Source: Adineta steineri (lineage: Eukaryota; Rotifera; Eurotatoria; Adinetida; Adinetidae). Taken from it: a stretch of 64,000 nucleotides of DNA. Under the pieces are notes generated by a model. That model saw only the letters and a program-made list of their open reading frames with translations, had not been told where the DNA came from and searched no databases. The position numbers and the translations under genes were made by a program. Below, piece by piece: positions 37,574 through 49,541 of this stretch; the first letter of the stretch is position 1; every line of letters starts with the position of its first letter. The stretch spans positions 2,656-66,655 of the forward strand of contig CAJNOI010000215.1 in NCBI GenBank assembly GCA_905250115.1, in the 5' to 3' direction.

Positions 37574-39020
37574 TTGTATGTAGAGAACTGAATACTGTAC
37601 TTGATATCAACGAAGAAAATATTAATAATGTATAACTGAAGTAAGTAATGCGTATATATATATATGTATATTATTGTTCGTTTATACGTAGGTGCTACTG
37701 ACTAATTGTAGACAACTTGTGATTTGCATGAATGATTGGAATATATTTAGAAATTAAATTTTCCAACATAAATAATTCGGCGAGAATAAGGAAGTCCTAT
37801 ATCATACATGTTTTTTCTTTACTAACATCGTATGGCATCATTGCAAAATCATTATAATAAATAATTTTCATAAATATATCGAATGATTTTATCGATATCA
37901 TCTCATTCTAATCATTTTTTGAAATCTTTGATTACTACTTGATAAATGCTTTTTATGACAAAAAATTTCGTCGAGAAGAAATCATACAAAAATATTTGTT
38001 GTTAACTTGAAAAATCACGTTTCTCATCAATGTACCTATCTCACTCGATGAAGAGTGAAAATGTTTCTCTCTCTATTTTTCTTTTCATCTATTGAGTGCA
38101 AATGTGTATGTTAACAAGAAAAAAAAATAAACGAAAGAAACAAACAAAACACAGTCTCTGCCATGGAGATTTATTGATAGTCGTCATCGAATGAATTGGT
38201 TGATTTCGAAATATTTATATTTGCTCAGCAGCAGGCTGTTGGACTACATGATATGCTTTCCTATTTATTGCCGTTACAAATGCCAAAGTATCATACTGTT
38301 GCTAGAAAAGATATTATCTTTAAAAAAGATGCATGTTATAACTGCTCTTCCTTTTAATATGATGTTTTGATTGGCGATAGTCTGAAAATCCTTTCTAGAC
38401 TCTATTAACAGCTTCAAAGTATGCATATTCGATTTCTCATCAGATTTTATCTATGTGAAGAAATCTCGACCTAGTTTGAATAAAAACTAGATATTTTATG
38501 TAAAAAAAGTACTGCCCCGTTTTCTTATTATCTTAGGAAACATGTACGTATTAAACTCAATGAGACTTTGAATCGGTACCATTAATCGAATTTTCAATCT
38601 GGAACCGGTTTAACAACATTTTAAAATTCAGTTTTTCATACTAAATCTGAAAAAATTATTTTGAGAAGTTAGAAAGATGAAAGAGCATTAAAATTTTTGT
38701 ATATTCCGAAAACGATGTATTTCTCTCGAAAAACCGAAATCCTTCGAGTATGTCGTATTTTTCAACTAGAAAGAAGTATTCACTATGGATAGATGGAAGT
38801 TTTTCCTGAGATAGTACTTCAAGTTCTATAAAGTGTTGTAAAAACTAATACGAAAAAGTGTTTTTTCAAGGTAGATCTTTATCAATTGTTTAGAAAATCA
38901 TGATTTATATAACTCGGTTTTTTCAAAGTTCCAGTTGGTGGATGTTAATAAACATGTGAGTCAATTCCAGATTAATCTGATCAATTCATTTGATAAAATA
39001 CTGTTAGTTCAATGATTATA

Positions 39021-41240
39021 AAATTCAGATATATGATATAAATAATTGCTGTTATTAATAGAAAATATTATTAAGAGTTGAATTGAATTTGGTAATATAT
39101 AAATCGTCTGTCAAATTTTAAGTATCACTGAAGCAGGGAAGCGAAGTTCTATATTTTTCCGTACTTCGACAGTTAATTAAATTTTATCTCACTCTCAATC
39201 TATATTAATGTTATTGCTACAGTTTCTACTTTTAATAGTTGTTTTTAAATTATGTTTAAAAATAGATATATAATATAAGATTTTGTAGAACAAAGAAAAA
39301 AATAAAAACAAAGCGAATAAAGCAGATGACAAAATAAAGAAATACATATATATTACACTTCTTGAAAATAAGAATGCAAGTAGTTTTCAATAAATTAGGT
39401 GAACTATAAAAATTTCTAATTCATGAGATAATGACTCATTAAAAAACACGTGGCAAACTTCGAAAAAAGTAAGTATACATGCGTCTCAAAACCTGTTCTG
39501 AATAAAATTAATAATAATAAACGCACAATAAAAATTAGATGGTACACGAGTGGAGATTCGTCTGCGAAATACGATGCGAAGCTCGATTTAAAAAATCACG
39601 ATTTCAAGGTTTTCCCAAAATTATCTAGATGATTCATTATATATTATCAGCTGTACAACAGTTGTTAGAGAAAAGTGGCGTCTAACTTTTACTTTTGCTT
39701 TTCGTTTTAATTATCCCGAAATTTAAAAAAAGTCAAAATCATGTTTTTGCGACGCTTTCTGTAAACGAACGAAACGTCCTGTTGGAAAATGGAAAACGAG
39801 TGGTATTAGTTCGATCTTACGAGGAAAGGTCATTAACTTGAAAATAGCTTTTGAGCTGATATTTTGTGCATAAGTAGATACTAGTGTGCCTAGTAAAAGC
39901 CTACAAGGATATCGGCTAATAGTGCTTTCTCTTCGAGTTATAGTTAATTTAGTGAAATTTTAGCCTGTATCTTGATATAAGGTTGAAAATCCAATGATCG
40001 CAATTTTACCTGAATTCTTATCCATGGATAGTGCCAGATATAGATAGCATTTCCTGAAAATTTCAGTTCAAGTGAACACCTTCTTCACGAGATAATATAT
40101 TTCAAAAAGTGCTCATGTTTTACCAATGATATGAGAAACTTCTTTTTGTCTAAAAGCTTATTATCTCGTGAAACAAGTGTCCGATAGAACTGAAATTTTC
40201 AGGAGATGCTGTCTACATTTGGTATTATCCATGGACAAGAATTCAGGTCAAATTGAGATCACTCGATTTTCATCCTTATATCAAGATATAGGCTAAAATG
40301 TCAGTAAATTAACTATAACTCGAAGAGAAGGCGCTATTAGCCGATATCATTTTGGGTTTTTACTAGGTCCACTAGTATCTACTTATGCACAAAATATCAG
40401 CTCAAAAGCGATTGTCAAGTTGGTAAACATTCCTCATTAGTATGTTAATCTCACGCTTAAATGAGTATTTTTCGATATTCCATTGCACAGCTCAGTGTTA
40501 CACAAAATGACAACTTTTGATGCGGATCTTGGAAAGAAAGAAAGAAAGGAATAAATAAAAAAAACTCGCAAATAACGTCAACATAGGATGCTTTGCACCT
40601 TAGAAACTCGCCAAGGATTAGACAAATGCTCTGCTTCGCATCCCATTCATAAGATAAAAACTCTATATTTTAGCTATCTCATCTATCTGTCTATAGTAGC
40701 ATTGTTGTTTTGTAGATTGAGATGCATTTCAATTGTGTTGAATAATTATTTCAAATAAAAATAGATCAAACTTATCGATTGTAAAAAATCAGCCAAGATA
40801 TAGTTAGATATTGTTCAATGTTCATTACAGTGAATTCTAAGTCAAAACTTTATGAGAGAAAATCCTTGTTAGTTCATCATGCTAGTACATGAAACACTAC
40901 CAGAAGCTTCTAGAATAATATGCGTTTGGCAGTGTATATCTTTGTCAAACTAAAATACTAGACTCTTTATCGAAAGTACTGAATATTTATTTGATACAGG
41001 AAATACACTGGCTTTATGCCGATTAAGTCAAGAGTTAGAGGCATAGAATGTCACCTGTTAACGTTAATAGCAAGCAAATCCTTCTTCATCTACATCCAGC
41101 CTCATGACAGTCAAAGCATATATTGTCATTTTTTAAGTCATATGTATAGTTTTGTACCAACACCAGCACATCGATCAGATAAAGCGGAAATTAAAATGTT
41201 TATTGTTAGATCAGTTTGTCGTTGGCGTAACTTGGACTGA
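39021..41240. other. Intergenic region around the foldback element
   Basis: Apart from the foldback element no feature is supported. The open frames at 39450-39632 and 41016-41240 show no recognisable protein. Confidence 0.4.
39821..40435. mobile_element. Foldback / MITE-like element with ~290-bp inverted arms
   Basis: The left arm (about 39821-40110) and right arm (about 40146-40435) are imperfect reverse complements around a centre near 40128. Matching landmarks include TTTGAGCTGATATTTTGTGC, CATAAGTAGATACTAGTG, CGAGTTATAGTTAATTTA, TATCTTGATATAAGG, AATTCTTATCCATGGATA, CTGAAAATTTCAG and CACGAGATAATA with their complements. There is no coding capacity. The structure is that of a foldback transposon or a large-arm MITE. 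Target-site duplications were not identified with confidence. Confidence 0.75.
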
Positions 41241-41340
41241 NNNNNNNNNNNNNNNNNNNNNNNNNNNNNNNNNNNNNNNNNNNNNNNNNNNNNNNNNNNN
41301 NNNNNNNNNNNNNNNNNNNNNNNNNNNNNNNNNNNNNNNN
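41241..41340. other. Assembly gap (100 N)
   Basis: Exactly 100 undetermined bases, the conventional size for a gap of unknown length. Linkage across it therefore rests on scaffolding, and sequence may be missing. Confidence 0.99.
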
Positions 41341-41596
41341 CATATTGATATTAGTAAATCGACGGACGAGTGTAAAAAACAGACACGTTTTTCTTTAGAT
41401 ATAACGAGAAGCCTATAGATGCGTTGTATACGACAACGAAGTATAGGCAAAAGAAAATTTGATGTTTATCTTTATCCTGATTAATCATTATTTAGAATAA
41501 AAAAAAAGTGGATTTGAATAAAAATATTTATTCTAGAAAAAAAATTACAAAAATTAAAAAAATATTTTTTATTAAAAAGAATATGTAAAAAAATAT

Positions 41597-41964
41597 TTAA
41601 AATTCTGATCCCCAAAGAGAACGTATTATTCGAGCATTATCTCTTTTAAGTTGAGGACCAAATAATGGTTTCCATTGATGTAGATAAAAGCATAACCAAC
41701 TAAAAATAAAGAAAGAATATTCTTTTATTTTTGCCTCTATAGATGAAATAAATATTTAACATACAATAACCAACAACAAGCAGATGTTAATGTTAGCATG
41801 ACTTGAATAAGACTAAAATATAATTTCAATTAAAATATTTAATAATAGTTTAAAAAAAAATTTTACCGTTTATTTTGTCCTTTAGGAATTAAAAATGGCA
41901 AAACAATTCCAATTAAACCCCAAAAAACAGTAAATATAATAAGAGTAATGGCAAATTTTTCCAT
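41597..41964 (-). CDS. ATP6V0E: V-type proton ATPase subunit e
   Basis: Three minus-strand exons, 41867-41964, 41765-41812 and 41597-41699, are in phase and encode 82 residues, the usual length for this subunit. The first exon reads TVFWGLIGIVLPFLIPKG, matching the conserved FWG-(V/I)G-PW-IPKG helix. The second and third give TSACCWLFWLCFYLHQ and KPLFGPQL, matching the family block CCYLFW...NPLFGPQL. Two hydrophobic helices are present, as expected for this small membrane (Vo) subunit of the proton pump. The gene is too small and too fragmented to show as a long frame. It lies just beyond the assembly gap, tail towards it, and upstream of it on the same strand direction is NSF. Confidence 0.88.
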
Positions 41965-42556
41965 TTTTCAAACAAGAAATAAATTATCTAAAAGAAGACA
42001 ATATAAAACTAAATAATTACATATACAGGTTAGATAAGGTCATCTATCTACACAGAACAAAAAAAAAGTACATCAAATATGACTGAATTATTTTGCATAA
42101 ATTAAATAAAACAGGTAATCATTATGCCATGAGAAATAAATATGGTTTTTGCTCATTGGAATCTTTTATCGCATACAATTAATATTTGGAAATGAATGTT
42201 TACAAAAATATGATTTCATTTTCATCTACCTTATAAAATCAATTCCATATACATAAATAAATTTAAAAATAAGAAAAAGACACGTAAATCAATTGACTAG
42301 AAAAATTGTTACATAGATCTTTCATTGCAATAAGAAGACAAAAAGAAGAAGAAGAAAAAGGCCAACGTCACTTTACACAACGATAAAAAGAAAAGAAACG
42401 AAGCAAAGACAAGAATTTCTATGACCAACTAATAACATCATTATAAAATAAATATCAGATAAAGGAAAAATAGTTTTTATTGCACAAACAAAACGACACT
42501 GATAAAGGTAACAGATAAGAAAAAAAAGAGAGAAAAAAAAATGACTAGAAATTGAT

Positions 42557-45500
42557 TTAAATCATTCCAGCAACTTCTTCTAGTTGACCAAGAAAACGTG
42601 CCACACGTGAACTATCATCTGCTTGTCGTGCAACTTCAATCAGATCAAGTAATGATTTAATTCCAATGAATAATCTATAAATATTGAAATTTAAATAAAA
42701 ATCCAAACATATATGATAAAACAATATTTACTTTTTATCAAATAATTTCTTCTCAAGATATCTCAATTCATCATTATTAAAACATTCAATTTCATTTAAT
42801 ACATGAAGTATATGTTGACCACTACTCATATTTGATATATGAATTTGTTTCGAAAATGATGCTAATAAACCGAGTTGATCAAGAATATCTCGATATGTTG
42901 TTGTAGCAATAATTAATAATTTTCGACCTTTTGGTGGTGGACGTTTAAATAATAATTTCATTGTTTGTAAAACATTATTAGAATAACGTGGACCAACTGG
43001 TGCATATTCAAGTAATGTTTCCAATTCATCAACAACAATACCTATATAAATATTAAAAAAAAACATATTTAACGAATAATTTAATTCGAAATTTATATAC
43101 ATGATAAACTTGATTTATGTGCATCTTCAAAAATCTTTTTCAACTGTTGACATTTAGCTAATTCAGAAAAACCAAGCATTGTTTGTGCTGTACAAAATTT
43201 TAAATATGGAAATTTTGATAGAAGTGCAATATGAGCTGCCAATGCAGTTTTGCCACTATTTGGTGGACCTAAACAAAATTTATTAAAAATAAAATTAAGT
43301 TTATCGCTCTTCTTTTCTTGCTAATTCATAAAGGCAATCAGTACATTAATTACGTTTACCTAAGAATACTAATGATGATATTATATTAGTCACTTTTACT
43401 TGCAGGAGAGATTTATTGTAATTAAAACTGAAGTACTTGTATTACACTCAGTAAACTGCTTTGCCAAACATTTTAGTAATTACATGAGAGATAAATTCAT
43501 GCGAGACAATTATAGATGAAATCAAATATTCAGAAAGAATTTTTAAGTCAAATTATATCTAATGTTTAACTATTGTACAGAATAATTAGTATGCTGATAA
43601 TATCTATAATGAAATTTTTTATCGAAGTATAAATCACAGACTGTAATTTTTATATTCACAAGTTAAATATTACAAAGCAAGGACCTTCTCAAAATTTCGT
43701 TTTTAATTCTTTCGTCGAATTTTAATCTGAAATTTACCTTCGATTAAAATTGATACAAGTGGTGTCATTTCACCTTTAATTGTTTGTCGTATACGTAATT
43801 GTCCTTCTTCAAGAACATCAGTTACTGATTGTCCCCAAAGAATAATACCGTTTGATATATATGAATCAAATTCTTCTTTGCTAATACCAAATGCCTTTAT
43901 AAAAAAACGAAAAAAATTAAATTTCCTTCTTCCTCTCCATTTCATACCGGTTTAACATCATTTTCATATGCATGCATAAAGTCTGCTCGGCAAACTTTTA
44001 ATTTATCTGCTGCATCTGGATCAACTTCTACACTTTTACCAGCCTTGAATAAAAGAAAACAATAGGAAAATATAAGAATTTCAGAAACTAAAATCTACTT
44101 TAATATGTCTATTCATTGCAAATGACATTGCAGCTCGAACTAAACCTTCAAGTTCTGCTCCACTAAAATTTCTTGTTAATTCACTAAATTCTTTGATATC
44201 AACATCAGAACTTAGTTTATTATGTTCACGTAAACGATTTGTATGAATATTTAATATTTGTTGTCGACCAGTTTCATCTGGTAAACCAATTTCAATTTGT
44301 ACTTCAAGACGACCAGGTCTTAAAAGTGCTTCATCAATCATATCACGACGATTTGTCATACCAATAATAAGTATATTATTTAATTGATCAACACCATCAA
44401 TTTTTGATAATAATTGATTAACAACTGTATCACTAACACCGGCACTACTTTGCTAGAAATATTAATTTAATAATTATTTCAAGTGAAAATTTTATTTTAC
44501 AAACCGATGAACCACGAGCTTTGCATATAGCATCAATTTCATCGAAGATAATTATATGTAAACCACTATTAGGTCCAAGCTAGAAGAAATATTTAATCCT
44601 ATTTATATATCAAACGCAATCAGAAGATTAATTTAAAGAACGAGGAAGGATATTATCTCGTAGTAACGGAAGACATTTGATTGTATTTATTATAAATATC
44701 TTGTTACAGTCGAGCTTTTGTGTAGGGAATAAGTTTAGTATATGATAATCTTACTCGTTTTTCTTCTTCATCAGCTTCTGCAAATAATTTTCGAACATTT
44801 GCTTCTGATTCTCCAACATATTTATCAAGAATTTGTGGACCATTAACAATTTTTGGTTCTCGAGCATTTAACATTTTACCAATTTGTCTAAAGAAAATAA
44901 ATAAATAATTTATTAATTAAATTTTATTATTTTATACCGAGCCATTAATGTTTTTCCAGTACCCGGCGGTCCATATAATAAAATTCCACGACAATGTTTC
45001 ATTCCTAATTATGAAAGCAATATACATATATTATCTTTTAATAAAAAAATAATAATAACCTAATTGATAAACAATTTCAGGTGGAAAAACTCTTGAAGCA
45101 AAAGCACGACGAAATATTGCATTAAATTCTGCATCAAGACCACCAATACCCATTGTTTTAAAATCAAAATCTGGATTAATAATTGAAACAAATTGAGCTT
45201 TTCTATTTATTAGAGAGAAAAAAAGAAATAAAATAAATTTTTTATTAATTATTTCATCATACCCTTTCGATTTTCCGGCTAAATTTATTGATGAACCTTC
45301 TGCTCGTTCGAAAACAACCATTGAATTTGCAAGTGTAACACCCAAAGGAATTTTATGAGCTTTAGGATTCTGTCCACGAGCAACAGCAGATAAATCAACA
45401 GCTGTTTAATAAAATATTATTTAAAAGTCTATAAATGTTTTATTTCTCTTTCTATACCTTCAATATCTTTAACAGCTATTGTTAAAGTCTTTTTATCCAT

Positions 45501-46175
45501 GAATTGAAATGGTAACTTTAGAAAAAAAAAATTAAATTTTTTTGTTACAAGAAATTTTAATTATTTATATGACATACGCATTGTCCAATGGAGAATGCAT
45601 GATCAATATAATGTTGTAAAAATTCGACTGCCATTTTATCTGTATCATATGGATCTGTTGTTGTACTTGAAATAGAAAAAAAAGGGAAATTTAGAAATAA
45701 AATATTTTTTTATCGATTTACTTTTTTTTATTTAAAAAATCGATTTCAAGAATTAATGTTGCAACTGATTGAACATTTTTATCAAATGCATAAGGACGAA
45801 TTTGATAAGGTCGATCCAATTCAATTCCTGCCCATCGTCGCTATTTACATAGAAAATTATATTTTAATTAAATTTTCTTTTTTCAAAAAAATATCTTACT
45901 TGTAATGTATTAAAACCAACTTTACCTTGAGGCATAGATCCATATTGAACAACTGTAAAAACAAATTTTGCATTTGTTACACTTGATGATAATTCAATAT
46001 GTCTATAAGACGAAAATAATTTTATTTGAAATATAGGAAAAAAACATTTTTTTTTTTATAATTACCGAATACGTTTTGGATCAATATCTCTTTCATTAAT
46101 AATAGCACAATTCGTAAAAGAAAGTTCATCAGTCGGACATTTCGTCGCTACTAATTGCATTGGTGAACCAGCCAT
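42557..46175 (-). CDS. NSF: N-ethylmaleimide-sensitive factor (NSF), AAA+ ATPase
   Basis: Sixteen minus-strand exons: 46066-46175, 45900-46002, 45722-45840, 45578-45665, 45458-45515, 45263-45401, 45060-45202, 44938-45004, 44755-44887, 44505-44579, 44099-44452, 43948-44043, 43738-43894, 43101-43268, 42732-43041 and 42557-42674. They give 745 residues, against 744 in human. The N domain (about 1-205) binds SNAP; the rest is two AAA+ rings. D1 has Walker A GPPGTGKT (265-272), Walker B IIFDEID (330-336) and the second region of homology with [18 protein letters not shown]2 has the NSF-type Walker A GPPNSGKT (548-555) and VVDELE. NSF disassembles SNARE complexes after membrane fusion. All key residues are intact. 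The largest intron (43269-43737) is 469 bases. A TTGCAG acceptor ends 5 bases before the ATG. Confidence 0.96.
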
Positions 46176-49100
46176 GTTGTCTGCAAAAAACAGAAAAAAA
46201 AACATAACAACAATGTTGATAGTAGTGTTTATGGAAATGAAACACTTCGTCATTTAGGTAAACGACGAAAAAAAAGAATTTTTTTTTATTTCTTATGATC
46301 TTAATTATAGGCGTAGTTAGATGAAGTTTTTGTTTTAGAAAAAAATATATTGTCACGAGAAAAAAAAAAGAATCTAATAGATTATGATAGTCTGACTAAT
46401 CTTAATGTCGTTATTTTGTTTAAGGACAGAAAGCTCTGAGATAGAATGAGAAGAAAAAAAAATAGCGAGCAGTGCTCATGATCACATCTTAGCAGAGGAA
46501 AAACTGCGTGGCCGAAGACGAAGAACAAGGAAGTGTATCCTGGAAGAGAAAAGAAAAAAGAAAATCAATGTAACTCTGCTTCTTTTAATAAGCATCAATG
46601 CATTTCAATGTTCTTTTTTTCTCTTATTTCCAGTTCTCTTTCTCGGGAAACAAAAAAATACAATAGATCGATTAATACAGACGAAAAAAAATATAATAAT
46701 AAAACTCAGAAAATCATTACCGAGAAAATAATAAAACGTTGTTGTTATTTAAAATAATAGAAAACTAACAATTATCGCGAGTACTTATATACCATATTAT
46801 TATCTTATCATTCTATTGAGTAAGAACTTTTTAATTGCTGACAATACAGCCACGTATAATAAAAAAAATTAAATTCTATGACTCATCCATGACTAACCAA
46901 ATATCTAGTTTAGATAATAAAAAAAGAAATTAATCATTTTCTCATATATAAATATTACTTACTAGAATTTATATAATATGAATTATTACATTATATTAAT
47001 TAATAATATAATCTGAAATTGAAACTCAATAATTGTTTTTCTTTTTTTATTACGACGATATACTATTTCATAGTTACTTTTTCTCCTTATGTTTAGTTAG
47101 TCAAATAGTTACATTGCTTCGATTTTTCTGAGAGACTATATTTCCTGTCAATTTACCGGAAGATTGTTTCAACACTTACTACTCTTTTATTAACCTTAAT
47201 GTATTCTTGTTTTCTCCATGAGGTCTTTCTGAAAAGATATTTTTGTATAACAACAACTATTATTCATTTTTTCTCATTCAGAAATATTCATCAGAATAAT
47301 TTTTTATTACCGAAATGACTGCAAATATATCTGTCATGCATAAAAAAATCTAATTATACAATAGATGAAAAAAAAATATAGTTCACCTTGCTATGAGAAA
47401 AACAATTCTTTCAACTTGTAATTTAATTAATTATACATCACATAAAAAAACGTTGTTATCTGTCAGTTGAATGTGAAAATCTTTTTTTCTATAGATAAAG
47501 AATATAGTTTTAGATCGATTCAGGAAATTAATCAATTTATTTTACATCAGTTCTTGAAAATAATGTATAACTATGAGAAAAGAAAAAGTCTTTCGATAGT
47601 TATATAAACGATCAAAGTTTAAGAACTTCGAATATGACTCTTATTTATCGGCAATAAGAATAAATGAAATTAACACGCTTGTCAATGTCATTTTTATTCG
47701 TTGGTAAGAAATGTCGAAATATCCTTTAAGAACAAGAAGATAAATAATCGAACTATAGAAAATATCAAGAATTGACGAGAAGATATATGTATTCGAAGAG
47801 AGTGTTCATTTACTTAACATGGGAAATGTCACAATTTATTCTATTATAAACGATAGATTAAATCAACTTCAATTCATTTCGATTGATCGAAGAAGAAGAA
47901 AAAAAAACGCATTTATTTTTGAAGTTTTCCAATGTAGGAAATGACTTATTCGTTAATAATTCATCAATCTCTTGATATAATCTATAGAAAATCATAAAAA
48001 ATTAATTTCTTTTCCAGGCACTTCTTTTTTCATTTGACAAAGATTAAATCTAATCAAACGCCTACAAAATCACCACTGACTTATGTAAATCACGTTGATT
48101 AAAAACTTTTTCTATTTATTTTTTACAACATAAAATATTTTGCATGTCGACTTTCTTTTTTTTTCTAAATAATACTTAATATTCGCATGTAACTAAAAAT
48201 TTCTTATTTTTTCAAAAAATAAGATATTAAATAATTATTTACTTTACATTTGCTATGTTTTTGACAAAACAAATATGTACTGACATTCAGATATGCTTAT
48301 TTATTTCGTGACTATGAATATTAATAGACTATTTTCCAAGCTTTTTATCCTTCTTAGCTAGGAAAATATCTATACCAAGAAGCTCAACGTATCAAAAAAA
48401 TTCTTTAATCTTATAAAGAGCAAAAATATGACCATACTATCGTTCATTTGATTATAAATAGATCAATTTATATGGTAACGCACTAGTTAATTTATCAACT
48501 TAATATACATGAATCACTAGTTTTTCACATCTCAACTAAAGAGCTCCTATCATATGTCAAATAGTATATGTCATTAAAATACGCTTACTTATATTATAGA
48601 ATAACCCTTTATAGTCTGCATATAGAAATATTACCTGAAACTATATAAATTCTCATTTCTCCCTGGAGATTACAATACATTTCTCTTCATTAAATTTTAA
48701 TTCTTAATCATATTTCTAGATTCAGTTCATATATATAAACATTGACAACAAAGGGAATTGGGAATTACAACATAAAAATACCTATGAATCCATTTATTTG
48801 AATAATACTCGTATCATCATCATCATCATCTCAATCTAGAAAAGATTATATGCAATCTGCATATGAAAAACAAAGCATAATTAGTTTCTTTTTTTTTTTA
48901 AATTTCATTTCTCATCATAATTTGTTTTTCCTAAACATATTTATATGTTGATATGATACAGAATATATTTGCTCGCATATAATATAAATAAGTGAGTGAG
49001 TGAGTGAGTGAGTGAGTATTTGATTTGGCCAATATCACTAGCAAGCACAAAAGAAGAAGACAAAAAAAGACAAATGCGCTGCTAGGAAAAAAACAAAACC

Positions 49101-49541
49101 GGAAGGAAGGAAAAAAAACGATAAATGCATTTTATGAGAGTCAATATGATGTTCAATTTTATACAAAAAAAGAAAAAAAATATATATATATATGTATATA
49201 TAAGTATGTTTCATCCTCGACCGAGACTATTCAGTGCGAGGAGTATTCTACTGTTCTCACAATTCATTCGCGTAATTCTTTGCAAATGCAAAAGAACAAG
49301 AGCAAAATGAGCAAAATGTGTATAAGTTGAATAAACACAAAAACAAAAACCTAAGCACAAGCTCGAGCTTAATGGAAAAGAAAGAAATACACACACATAA
49401 ACGGTTAATTATAGAAAAAGAAAATGAGAGAGAGGAGAGAGAGAAGAGAAAAGAAAATTAATGCTGCACATATATGCAAAAACAAACGGAGGGATAGATA
49501 TTTATCTTAATAAATAGAAAAATAGAACGAAATTTTCATAA
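46176..49541. other. Intergenic region upstream of NSF
   Basis: The NSF promoter and 5'UTR lie at the left; a GC-richer patch at about 46430-46545 is the likeliest transcription start region. The right part is the 3' flank of the ZFAND4-like gene. An (AGTG)n repeat lies at about 48991-49017. No gene is seen. Confidence 0.45.
48991..49017. repeat. (AGTG)n tetranucleotide repeat
   Basis: About seven AGTG units without interruption in the AT-rich 3' flank of the ZFAND4-like gene. Confidence 0.85.

Larger units (their letters stand above)
34100..39020. repeat. Tandem segmental duplication carrying glycine-rich genes
   Basis: Two units of about 2.2-2.7 kb lie head to tail: unit A about 34168-36720 and unit B about 36866-38945. 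They align in the same order over the 3' flank of the glycine-rich gene, the gene itself, its 5' flank and several non-coding blocks. A junction motif resembling GAAAATCATGATTTATATAA occurs three times, near 34118, 36667 and 38893. The left one suggests the end of an older truncated unit. Unit B lacks a stretch of unit A (roughly 35470-36060). Divergence between units is considerable. Confidence 0.8.

Noticed and set aside
41016..41450. Frames running into the N gap
   Set aside because: They cross undetermined bases and show no recognisable protein.
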